The position numbers and the translations under genes were made by a program. From RGIG4079 sp045646905 (lineage in GTDB: Bacteria; Bacteroidota; Bacteroidia; Bacteroidales; Muribaculaceae): a stretch of 64,000 nt of DNA. Below, piece after piece: positions 7,720 through 15,946 of the stretch; the stretch's first letter is position 1, and the number at the start of each line of letters is the position of its first letter. Below the pieces are notes generated by a model. That model was not told the origin of the DNA and searched no databases. It worked only from the letters and a program-made list of their open reading frames with translations. Where the stretch lies: the NCBI GenBank assembly GCA_045646905.1, contig JAZRLP010000035.1:1-64000 (forward strand), written 5' to 3'.

Positions 7720-8637
7720 ATGCCTGTTAGAGTTCCGGTATCACTCCCCGCAGTAGAAGCATTGCGATCAGAAAACATCTTTGTCATTGATGAGCAACGC
7801 GCATCTTCGCAAGACATCCGTCCTTTGCGAATAGCTATTCTCAACCTTATGCCGTTGAAAATTATGACCGAGACCGACCTATTGCGTCTCATCTCTAACA
7901 CTCCTCTTCAAGTAGAGCTTGACTTTATTGACACCGAAAGTCATGTTTCAAAAAATACTCCACGCGAGCACATTGAGACTTTTTACAAGAAATTTGACGA
8001 GGTGAAGCATAATAATTACGACGGGTTAATCATAACTGGTGCGCCGGTGGAAAAAGTTGATTTTGAAGAGGTTGACTATTGGGAAGAATTGACCGAAATA
8101 TTTGATTGGGCAAAGACTCATGTCACATCAACTCTCTACATTTGTTGGGCAGCTTTGGCCGGACTTTACTACCACCATGGAGTGCCCAAGTATGTGCTTG
8201 ACAAGAAAATTTCGGGAGTATTTAAGCATCGCATTGATGATGAGTTGAACCCTATATTCCGTGGTTTTGACGATGAGTTCTATGTCCCTCATAGCCGATA
8301 TAGCGAGGTGCGACGCGAAGATATTGAAAAAGTCCCTGAGCTCAAAATCATTGCCGAAAGCGATGAAAGTGGCATATATATGGTTATGGCACGAGGTGGT
8401 CGCGAATTTTTCATCACCGGACACTCGGAATACTCTCCTGGCACGCTCGACTTTGAGTATCATCGTGATCTTGAGAAAGGCATTAATCCAGCTATCCCAA
8501 GCAACTATTATCTCAATGATGACCCATCGCAGCAGCCCATTGTGCGTTGGCGCTCACATGCCAATCTTTTATTCTCCAATTGGCTCAACTACTTTGTTTA
8601 CCAAGAAACTCCCTACGACATTAGAGAGATTAGATAA
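7720..8637 (+). CDS. metA: Homoserine O-acyltransferase MetA (predicted acetyl-CoA type)
   Basis: 305 residues, the usual MetA length. It activates homoserine in methionine synthesis. The catalytic Cys142 lies in LYICWAALAG and His235/Glu237 in TGHSEY. Residue 111 is Glu (GAPVEKVDFEEVDYW). Work on Bacillus cereus MetA showed that Glu at 111 selects acetyl-CoA, while the succinyl-CoA enzyme of E. coli has Gly, so the likely product is O-acetylhomoserine even though databases usually call this family succinyltransferase. The gene is monocistronic, with a TATCTTTG box upstream and a strong terminator directly after the stop. Confidence 0.95.
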   Translation: MPVRVPVSLPAVEALRSENIFVIDEQRASSQDIRPLRIAILNLMPLKIMTETDLLRLISNTPLQVELDFIDTESHVSKNTPREHIETFYKKFDEVKHNNYDGLIITGAPVEKVDFEEVDYWEELTEIFDWAKTHVTSTLYICWAALAGLYYHHGVPKYVLDKKISGVFKHRIDDELNPIFRGFDDEFYVPHSRYSEVRREDIEKVPELKIIAESDESGIYMVMARGGREFFITGHSEYSPGTLDFEYHRDLEKGINPAIPSNYYLNDDPSQQPIVRWRSHANLLFSNWLNYFVYQETPYDIREIR

Positions 8638-8664
8638 AAAAAGGAGCAAAAATGCTCCTTTTTT
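8636..8664. terminator. Bidirectional terminator between metA and the C1 peptidase gene
   Basis: A 12-bp stem (AAAAAAGGAGCA with TGCTCCTTTTTT) and a 4-nt loop have A and T tails on both sides, serving the convergent genes metA (plus) and 8685-9800 (minus). Confidence 0.85.
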
Positions 8665-8684
8665 CATATACCATAAACTGGCAA

Positions 8685-9800
8685 TCATAACCCAAGCTTG
8701 CGTCGTATTGACTTTGGAATCGAGTTTTTATTTACAATGATTGAAATTGTTTTTCCTTTTACATATTCCTCAGAAAGGAAGTGATAACCAGTGCCATTTC
8801 GTTCGGTGCCGGCTGAGTTTTTTGTTTTATAATATTTCACGCCATCTTGGTCGTGTGCAATCCCAGTGATATGTTCAAGGTGATCGTCAACGGTTTGAAA
8901 TGTTTCGAAATACACTTGGCGACTTTCTTGTGTCACGGGTATCTCGACTGCTTTTGCTGTTAATTGTTTTTGATTGCGTATGTCTTCTTTGGTATTTACT
9001 GCCACAAAGTGCTGGAAGGCAAACCCTGGTTCGCTTATATCACCATCCCACGCCACAGTGTAACCGTTGTTAATTGCGTGGTCTATAATTTGTATCATCT
9101 CATCAAGAGGCACATTATACATCTTTTCGTTGTCCCAATTATCGGGCACCTCGACCGCAACTTTTTGGTAGAATGGATGATGAGTAAAACTGGTAATCTC
9201 AACATAATCATCGGGATTTAATCCCATCCAATCACGAAAACTTTGAGCTGTGTATTCTTTGCCTTGATAAACAAACTTTTCAGGTACTTTCCCCAAATAT
9301 GCATCAAGCACTCCCTCAACAATCTCTATAGGAAGAGGCTTCTTCATTTCCACAGCGGTTAAATTGATAACCTTTACCCAATGGCTCAAGTCATCGTGAT
9401 TATGTTTTTCAGAGTCGTAAGCAATGCCACGATATGCCTCCTCGGGCATAAGACCTACATTCTTCATAACCCAAGTGTGCATGTGCCCAACGCTACCAGG
9501 GTAAACATTTCCATGACCACGACGCAATACATTGTCTTTTATGCGACGAATATAATTGTGTCGCACCACAAACATTTCGGACAAATCGTGCTCGCCTTTT
9601 CCAGTGCGAATCAATTCCGACTCCATGAAAGATGTCATCGCATAGCACCAACATGTTCCGGTTTTTGCTTGATCCTTTACAGGTGTTGCCGCAAGTTCCT
9701 TTTCAATCGTAAATTTATACTCATATGGTTGCTCGGTGGAATTGGTTTGAGCAAACGCAACTGTCGATGCCAACAGGGCTACAATGGTCAATTTTCTCAT
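8685..9800 (-). CDS. Secreted C1-family (bleomycin hydrolase/PepC-like) cysteine peptidase
   Basis: 371 residues with a short Sec signal peptide (MRKLTIVALLASTVAFAQ, cleavage near residue 18). The papain-like catalytic Cys is in TGTCWCYA (about 50), the His in the DHLEHITGIA segment and the Asn in KTKNSAG. The order and spacing match PepC/bleomycin hydrolase, but the protein is shorter than the roughly 450-residue cytoplasmic enzyme and is exported. The extra Cys after the catalytic Trp and the loss of the usual NSWG tryptophan are unusual. It probably degrades peptides in the periplasm or outside the cell. It stands alone between convergent metA and a divergent U32 gene. Confidence 0.85.
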   Translation of the reverse strand: MRKLTIVALLASTVAFAQTNSTEQPYEYKFTIEKELAATPVKDQAKTGTCWCYAMTSFMESELIRTGKGEHDLSEMFVVRHNYIRRIKDNVLRRGHGNVYPGSVGHMHTWVMKNVGLMPEEAYRGIAYDSEKHNHDDLSHWVKVINLTAVEMKKPLPIEIVEGVLDAYLGKVPEKFVYQGKEYTAQSFRDWMGLNPDDYVEITSFTHHPFYQKVAVEVPDNWDNEKMYNVPLDEMIQIIDHAINNGYTVAWDGDISEPGFAFQHFVAVNTKEDIRNQKQLTAKAVEIPVTQESRQVYFETFQTVDDHLEHITGIAHDQDGVKYYKTKNSAGTERNGTGYHFLSEEYVKGKTISIIVNKNSIPKSIRRKLGL

Positions 9801-9889
9801 TTTGTAACAATTTTTATGGTTTAATTCTCAAAGGTACAAAAAATCCAATTATAAGTGGGCATTTATGCAATTATATTTGAAAGAATTAG

Positions 9890-9897
9890 TAACTTTG
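9890..9897 (+). promoter_or_regulatory. -7 box of the U32 gene, almost at the start codon
   Basis: TAACTTTG ends only 10 nt before the ATG at 9908, so transcription should begin about 4-6 nt before the start codon. Confidence 0.55.
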
Positions 9898-9907
9898 TAG
9901 TTAAATT

Positions 9908-11764
9908 ATGGGAAAGCAAGAAGAACCTCGCAAAATAGAGTTATTGGCGCCTGCGCGTGATGCCGATACTGCCATTGAAGCCATCAAGCATGGTGCTGAT
10001 GCAGTATATATGGGAGCATCGAGCCATGGAGCAAGAGCCGCTGCGGGGAATTCGCTTGAAGATATCACAAGGGTTGTAAAATTTGCCCACCAGTTTAATG
10101 TAAAAGTTTACATCACAATCAACACCATCATTTATAATGATGAGATTGAACAAGTGGAGCAACTCATCCACGACCTTTATCGCATAGGTGTAGATGCATT
10201 GATTGTGCAAGATATGGGAATTTTGCGAATGAATATCCCCCCTATTGCGTTGCATGCAAGCACGCAATGCGATACTCGCGATGCCGATAAAGCAATTTTT
10301 CTTGAAAAGGTAGGTTTCTCACAAATAGTCCTCGCTCGAGAACTATCGTTTGAAGAGATTGCCGATATTCATTCAAAAGTTAAAGTTCCGCTTGAAGCCT
10401 TTGTTCATGGAGCATTGTGTGTGAGTTATAGTGGAGACTGCCAAGCAAGCCAAGTTTCGACTAAGCGTAGCGCTAATCGTGGCGAATGCTCTCAAATGTG
10501 TCGCCTACCCTATAATCTCGTGGGAATAGATGGCACAATATATGAACATCGAAAATATTTGCTCTCATTGCGCGACTTAAACCGCATTGCCGATATTGAA
10601 AAAATGCTCGAGGCTGGTGTATCATCGTTCAAAATCGAAGGTCGCTTAAAGGATATTGGTTATGTCAAAAACACGGTTGCGGCATATCGTCAAGCTATCG
10701 ATAAAATTATTGAAACATATCCCGACAAATACCAACATGCATCATTAGGACAATCAAGAGTTTCTTTTACGCCTAATCTTGCAAAGAGTTTCAATCGTGG
10801 TTTTACACGGTACTTTGCCGACGAGGTTTCGGCCTTCCGTCCTATGGCCTCGTTAAATACGCCCAAGTCTATCGGCGAACCTGTAGCGCGTGTTAAACGA
10901 TACATTTCACCCACCTCATTTGCTGTTAAAGAGCTCACAGCCGAACTTCACAACGGTGATGGAATGGTGTTTTTCAAAGCTGGTGGCGCTTTTTGTGGAT
11001 TTCATCTCAATAGAGTTGACGGCACAACATTATACCCAGCAACAAAAACCTATGTCGAACCGGGAATGGTAATCTATCGCAACAAAGATAATCAATGGGA
11101 CAATGAATTGGCGCGCAACACTGCGACGCGACTAATCGACATTGAAATGACTTTGCGACTTACACCAAGCGAATTGCTCGTTCTTGATATATCGGATCAA
11201 CGAGGCAATAACATTTCCACCTCTATAGCATTTGACTCTCAACCAGCCAAAACGCCTCAAATCGATGCTCGCCGTCGCGCCCTTGAAAAAGTAGGTGGAA
11301 CAATTTACCACATCACTAAAATAGATGATTTTGTGGGGGATGTTTTCGTGCCAGCATCTATACTTTCAGAGCTGCGTCGCTCGGCTATAGAAGCATTAGA
11401 GAAAGCCCACGATATGCGATATGAACACGACTACCGCATAGCCGAGGATATGTCGGCAGTTCCACCTATGGGCACTCGCCTTTCATATCACGACAATGTC
11501 TCAAATCGACTTGCACAACAGTTTTATGTTGACCATGGCGTAACATCAATACAACCAGCCATCGAAGTGCGACAACCCAACGATGATTTAATCGTTATGA
11601 CCACTCGTTATTGCATTCGTCGCGAACTTGGATTCTGCCTCAAGACCAACAAGGGGAAAGAACTTCCAGCACCTCTTTTTCTTGAATATGGGTTTAATAA
11701 ATTCCGACTTGATTTTGACTGCAAGAATTGCCGAATGAGATTAATCAAGGAAATGAAAATTTAG
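9908..11764 (+). CDS. U32 family protein, RlhA-like (23S rRNA C2501 hydroxylase family)
   Basis: 618 residues. The U32 signature EAFVHGALCVSYSGDCQASQ lies at about residue 160-180, followed by the Cys-containing RGECSQMCRLPY segment. These conserved Cys residues are those that, in RlhA and related U32 proteins, bind an Fe-S cluster. Length and the long C-terminal half (collagenase-like DUF3656 region, ending with a C-x-x-C-rich DFDCKNCRMRL) match RlhA (YdcP) rather than the shorter TrhP or UbiU/V. The likely role is rRNA hydroxylation, although databases often say peptidase or collagenase. The mRNA appears nearly leaderless. Confidence 0.85.
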   Translation: MGKQEEPRKIELLAPARDADTAIEAIKHGADAVYMGASSHGARAAAGNSLEDITRVVKFAHQFNVKVYITINTIIYNDEIEQVEQLIHDLYRIGVDALIVQDMGILRMNIPPIALHASTQCDTRDADKAIFLEKVGFSQIVLARELSFEEIADIHSKVKVPLEAFVHGALCVSYSGDCQASQVSTKRSANRGECSQMCRLPYNLVGIDGTIYEHRKYLLSLRDLNRIADIEKMLEAGVSSFKIEGRLKDIGYVKNTVAAYRQAIDKIIETYPDKYQHASLGQSRVSFTPNLAKSFNRGFTRYFADEVSAFRPMASLNTPKSIGEPVARVKRYISPTSFAVKELTAELHNGDGMVFFKAGGAFCGFHLNRVDGTTLYPATKTYVEPGMVIYRNKDNQWDNELARNTATRLIDIEMTLRLTPSELLVLDISDQRGNNISTSIAFDSQPAKTPQIDARRRALEKVGGTIYHITKIDDFVGDVFVPASILSELRRSAIEALEKAHDMRYEHDYRIAEDMSAVPPMGTRLSYHDNVSNRLAQQFYVDHGVTSIQPAIEVRQPNDDLIVMTTRYCIRRELGFCLKTNKGKELPAPLFLEYGFNKFRLDFDCKNCRMRLIKEMKI

Positions 11765-11924
11765 GACATATCTACAAAATATCATTATCCGTGAATCCCA
11801 TCAAAAGGCTTCACCTTCACTAAAGTTCTTCCATATTTAATTTTAGGCATTGATTATCCATTTAGTTGGAATAAAATTAAGCCTAATTATGCTCTGTACA
11901 TTATGAATTATGAATTAAATACAC

Positions 11925-11932
11925 TATCTTTG
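11925..11932 (+). promoter_or_regulatory. -7 box of galE
   Basis: TATCTTTG lies 30 nt before the galE ATG. The stretch just upstream (11901-11916) is an inverse copy of the TTCATAATTCATAA-type repeat seen after ahpF. Confidence 0.5.
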
Positions 11933-11962
11933 TAGGATAAAATTCATAATACGCATTTCAAT

Positions 11963-13000
11963 ATGAAAACTGACCGCATATTAGTTACCGGTGGTACTGG
12001 ATATATAGGCTCACACACCGTTGTTGAGTTACAACAAGCTGGCTACCCAGTTGTCATCATCGACAATCTATCAAATAGTAACATTGATGTACTTGATGGC
12101 ATTGAACGCATCACAGGCATTTGTCCCGACTTTGTTGAGGCTGACTGCAATGATGTTGATGCTCTCACCAAATTATTTGAACAATATCCCGATATTACTG
12201 GCATCATCAATTTTGCTGCGAGCAAGGCTGTTGGCGAATCAATCGAAAAACCAATATTATATTATCGCAACAACCTCAACACATTGATGAATCTCCTTGA
12301 CCTCATGCCTCAATATAATGTCAAAGGTATTGTATTCTCATCATCATGCACAGTGTATGGCGAGCCCGATGAAAACCCAGTAACCGAGGCTGCACCAATC
12401 AAGGTTGCAACATCGCCCTATGGCAACACCAAACAAATATGCGAAGAAATCATTCACGATGTAGTGCGTAGTGGTTCTCCAATCAAGAGCGTGATATTAC
12501 GCTATTTCAATCCTGTTGGAGCTCATCCATCGGCCGAAATAGGCGAATTGCCTAATGGTGTGCCACAAAACCTCATCCCTTATCTCACTCAAACAGCCAT
12601 TGGCATTCGCAAAGAATTGAGCGTATTTGGCGATGACTACGACACCCCCGACGGCTCATGTATTCGCGACTTCATCAATGTCGTTGACTTGGCTAAAGCT
12701 CATGTAATTGCCGTTGAACGCATGCTTCAAGATAAGAGCCTTGATAATGTGGAAACATTCAACCTCGGCACGGGCATAGGGTTATCGGTTAAAGAACTCA
12801 TTGCGGCATTTGAACACGCTACAGGAGTAAAAGTGCCTCACAAAATAGTCGGTCGCCGCGCTGGTGATATTGAAAAAGTTTGGGCCAACCCAAAATTTGC
12901 CAATGAGGTACTTGGGTGGAAAGCTACTGCAACAATCGACGACACAATGCGCTCGGCATGGGCTTGGCAATGTCGTTTACGCGAACGAGGAGTGATGTAA
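11963..13000 (+). CDS. galE: UDP-glucose 4-epimerase
   Basis: 345 residues, a standard short-chain dehydrogenase fold. The N-terminal NAD site is VTGGTGYIGSH, the catalytic Ser/Tyr/Lys set is visible as FSSSCTVYG and SPYGNTK, and RYFNPVGAH and the C-terminal AWQCR end are typical of GalE. It interconverts UDP-glucose and UDP-galactose for polysaccharide and LPS synthesis in the cytoplasm. The DUF4105 gene starts 10 nt after the stop, so the two are probably cotranscribed. Confidence 0.96.
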   Translation: MKTDRILVTGGTGYIGSHTVVELQQAGYPVVIIDNLSNSNIDVLDGIERITGICPDFVEADCNDVDALTKLFEQYPDITGIINFAASKAVGESIEKPILYYRNNLNTLMNLLDLMPQYNVKGIVFSSSCTVYGEPDENPVTEAAPIKVATSPYGNTKQICEEIIHDVVRSGSPIKSVILRYFNPVGAHPSAEIGELPNGVPQNLIPYLTQTAIGIRKELSVFGDDYDTPDGSCIRDFINVVDLAKAHVIAVERMLQDKSLDNVETFNLGTGIGLSVKELIAAFEHATGVKVPHKIVGRRAGDIEKVWANPKFANEVLGWKATATIDDTMRSAWAWQCRLRERGVM

Positions 13001-13010
13001 TAGCAAAACG

Positions 13011-14216
13011 ATGAAGCGTTTATTTCAAATTGTCCTAATGTTTATTGTAGGTTGTATTGGTGCATCAGCCCAATACGACACGACAAAAGTTGCCCCACCA
13101 CGCATCAGCCTCATCACTTGCCATGCTGGAAGCATAATGTATGAGTTGTGTGGACACACGGCCATTCGCATTCAACACAATGGTCAAGATTGGGCTGTAA
13201 ACTACGGACTCTTTGAATTTCAAACTAAAAATTTCGCTTTAAAATTTCTCAAAGGCGAAACCGATTATCGTGTAGGAGCATATCCTTTTGATATTTTCAT
13301 GCAACACTACACATCGGAAAATCGCCGAGTTGTAGAACAAGAGTTAAATCTAACTCCCGAGCAATCATGGCGATTGTTACAACTGCTCGACATCAATCTT
13401 CTCCCCGAGAATTGTGTGTATCGATACAATTATGTGAAAAATAATTGTGCGACAAAGCCTATCAACCTCATTGAACAAGTAGTCAACGACACCATCACAT
13501 TTTCAGAGCCCGACATTGAAGGAGCAGAGTCGTGGACTTATCGTGATGAAATGCGACATTTCCACAAGAATTATGAATGGTATCAATTGGGCATTGACAT
13601 GGCATTAGGATCAGGCATTGATTACACATTGTCAACGCGTGAAAAAATGTTTGCACCCGAAGCGCTTGAGAGCATGATGCGAGGGGCATCTATTCACAAT
13701 TCTTCGGGATATAGAATAAGCCTCGTAACTAAAGAGAATATTCTTCACGAAGGGGCTCCAGCTCAATTAGAGCCTACGCCCACCCTACTTTCGCCCAATT
13801 TCATTTTTTCTTTAATCTTTACTATAATCCTCATGTTGTCGGTAAAAGATATCAAGAAAAAACAAATTACGAAGTGGGTCGATTCAGTAATATATGGACT
13901 ATATGGATTAATATCATTAATACTTTGTTTCCTCATTTTCATCTCGGTCAATGAAGCAACATCGCCCAACTATTTAATCTTATTACTTAATCCATTGTGT
14001 TTCATTCCAGCAATATGCATATGGATAAAAAAATGCAATAAACTTACATTTTATTTTCATGTTGCTAATATTGTGGCATTGATTTTGCTGTTAGTGATAT
14101 TGCTATGTGGAGTGCAAGTAGGCAATATTGCAGTAGTTCCACTAATATTAATTAGTTTGACTCGTTCGGCTACAAACATTTATATTTCACGATGCGTCGC
14201 AAAGAAAACAAAATAG
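13011..14216 (+). CDS. DUF4105 (Lnb-like N-terminal domain) membrane protein
   Basis: 401 residues. After a signal peptide (to about residue 20) comes a DUF4105 domain, recognised by LITCHAGSIMYELCGHTAIR (residues about 33-53), VNYGLFEF and NYVKNNCATKPI. The His and Cys residues there resemble a cysteine-peptidase-like centre. Residues about 255-395 hold several hydrophobic segments, so the domain faces the periplasm and the C-terminus is membrane-embedded. Function is unknown; in this family a role in envelope lipid or lipoprotein handling has been suggested. It overlaps the next gene by 25 nt, indicating translational coupling. Confidence 0.8.
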   Translation: MKRLFQIVLMFIVGCIGASAQYDTTKVAPPRISLITCHAGSIMYELCGHTAIRIQHNGQDWAVNYGLFEFQTKNFALKFLKGETDYRVGAYPFDIFMQHYTSENRRVVEQELNLTPEQSWRLLQLLDINLLPENCVYRYNYVKNNCATKPINLIEQVVNDTITFSEPDIEGAESWTYRDEMRHFHKNYEWYQLGIDMALGSGIDYTLSTREKMFAPEALESMMRGASIHNSSGYRISLVTKENILHEGAPAQLEPTPTLLSPNFIFSLIFTIILMLSVKDIKKKQITKWVDSVIYGLYGLISLILCFLIFISVNEATSPNYLILLLNPLCFIPAICIWIKKCNKLTFYFHVANIVALILLLVILLCGVQVGNIAVVPLILISLTRSATNIYISRCVAKKTK

Positions 14217-15796
14217 CACAACGAATAATACTCTCACTCATCGCTTCGATGGTGACTATGTCGCTTTCGGCTCAAACTTCAGCCACAAAGCGACCATCGC
14301 TCGTTGTAGGTATTATGATTGACGGATTAAATCAAGAATACATCAATCAACTTCGTGATTTATTTGGCAACGATGGTTTTAATCGCATACTCAAAGATGC
14401 CGCTATATTGCAAAATGTTGATTATGGTACACCTCTCGACATTGCAGCAGCAACTGCCGTCGTCTATTCAGGGGCAGCACCATCAATCAATGGCATCCCT
14501 TCATATGAAGTATATAGTTCCGAGAAAGGTAAGACATATCCAATATTACTCGACCCGTCAAAGATAGGCAACTACACCTCTGAAACCTACTCTCCTTCGG
14601 CGTTATTGGTCTCAACACTCTCTGACGAGGTAAAAATTGATGGAGATGGACTTAACCAAGTTCATTCAATTTCGCCCGATGCCATTCAATCGATTCTCAT
14701 GGCAGGACACGCTGCCAACTCGGCATTTTGGATTAACGACAATTCGGGCAAATGGGCCACAACAACTTTCTACAAAGATGTGCCCAAAGTCATATCCAAT
14801 CGCAACTATAAAACACCATTATCCACTCGTTTAAATACTCTCGAGTGGAAACCTACTTTAAGCATTCATAGTTACCCCGATGTCCCCGATCATCGCCGTG
14901 CATATCCATTTCGTTACACATTCCCTCAAAATGAGCGAGATAGATATAGAATGTTTAAGCAATCGGCTTGTGTAAACAATGAAGTAACATCAATCGCATG
15001 TGAATATATATCATCGCTGTCATTAGGTTCACACCAAGGGGTGATTGACATGCTTAATATTTCATACACACTCACTCCATATCAATACACTCGCACTCCC
15101 GATTCGCGCGTTGAGACTATGGACGCATACATTAAGCTCGACCACGACCTTGCCCAACTGTTCTCAAGCATCGAACGCACCGTGGGGATGAAAAACACCC
15201 TCGTGTTTATTGCCGGCACACCAGCTCGCTCTCGTTCTCGTCGCGATGATGAACGATGGAATATTCCTTATGGAGAATTCTCTACTCGTAGAGCCATGTC
15301 GTTGCTAAACATGTATCTCATGGCCAAACATGGCAATGGAGAGTGGATTAGTCGCATACACAACAACAATCTTTACTTCAATCACAAGCTCATTAAAGAC
15401 AAGAATGTTGATGTAGTATCACTTCGCCAAGATGCTGCACAATTTCTTATGCGAATGAGTGGAGTAGCATCGGCTCACACTATTGATGATATTCTTGCAG
15501 CACGCGTAGGAGAAAATCCTAACGCATTAAAACGCAACACATGCATCAAATATGCTGGTGATATTATTATTTCAATTACACCAGGATGGAGTGTTACCGA
15601 CAGCGATACTAAAGCAGAGAATAATATCGTTACTCGCGCAGTTGCATCTACTGCTCCTGTGTATATATTAGCGCCTTCGATAGCATCTCAAACAATCACA
15701 TACCCTGTTGATGCTCGTGCCATAGCTCCTACTGTGGCTCGCATATTACGAATTCGTTCTCCAAATTCAGCGGCTACAATGCCACTGCAATTTTAG
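14192..15796 (+). CDS. Alkaline-phosphatase-superfamily protein lacking metal ligands (pseudophosphatase)
   Basis: 534 residues, with a signal peptide (cleavage near SLSAQ, residue about 28). The fold of the PafA-type phosphatases is evident: VVGIMIDGLNQEYI at the first metal Asp, an Ala-rich stretch with VVYSGAAPSINGIPSYE at the nucleophile loop, MDAYIKLDHDLAQL, TLVFIAGT and a C-terminal DARAIAPTVARIL. However, the nucleophile motif (T-x-T-G-P-G-H-A) reads TPLDIAAATA, and the Asp-His pair expected after TLVFI(T)A is replaced by GTPARSRS. I infer a catalytically inactive exported protein. It is coupled to the DUF4105 gene and lies upstream of secA, so it may work in envelope biogenesis. Confidence 0.75.
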   Translation: MRRKENKIAQRIILSLIASMVTMSLSAQTSATKRPSLVVGIMIDGLNQEYINQLRDLFGNDGFNRILKDAAILQNVDYGTPLDIAAATAVVYSGAAPSINGIPSYEVYSSEKGKTYPILLDPSKIGNYTSETYSPSALLVSTLSDEVKIDGDGLNQVHSISPDAIQSILMAGHAANSAFWINDNSGKWATTTFYKDVPKVISNRNYKTPLSTRLNTLEWKPTLSIHSYPDVPDHRRAYPFRYTFPQNERDRYRMFKQSACVNNEVTSIACEYISSLSLGSHQGVIDMLNISYTLTPYQYTRTPDSRVETMDAYIKLDHDLAQLFSSIERTVGMKNTLVFIAGTPARSRSRRDDERWNIPYGEFSTRRAMSLLNMYLMAKHGNGEWISRIHNNNLYFNHKLIKDKNVDVVSLRQDAAQFLMRMSGVASAHTIDDILAARVGENPNALKRNTCIKYAGDIIISITPGWSVTDSDTKAENNIVTRAVASTAPVYILAPSIASQTITYPVDARAIAPTVARILRIRSPNSAATMPLQF

Positions 15797-15841
15797 TCCA
15801 AATTCTACCCCTCAAACCTTCCATTTATAAGTATTTATAAC

Positions 15842-15849
15842 TATCTTTG
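15842..15849 (+). promoter_or_regulatory. -7 box of secA
   Basis: TATCTTTG lies 97 nt upstream of the secA ATG; the leader is AT-rich. The -33 box is not clear. Confidence 0.5.
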
Positions 15850-15946
15850 CAGTTGCATTTTTTTGCGACGGCTACACTTTTTATTTTTCATTATTGAGAT
15901 ATTGAGTGTGCAATAAATTAGATAATAACAAAAACAAAATATAACA

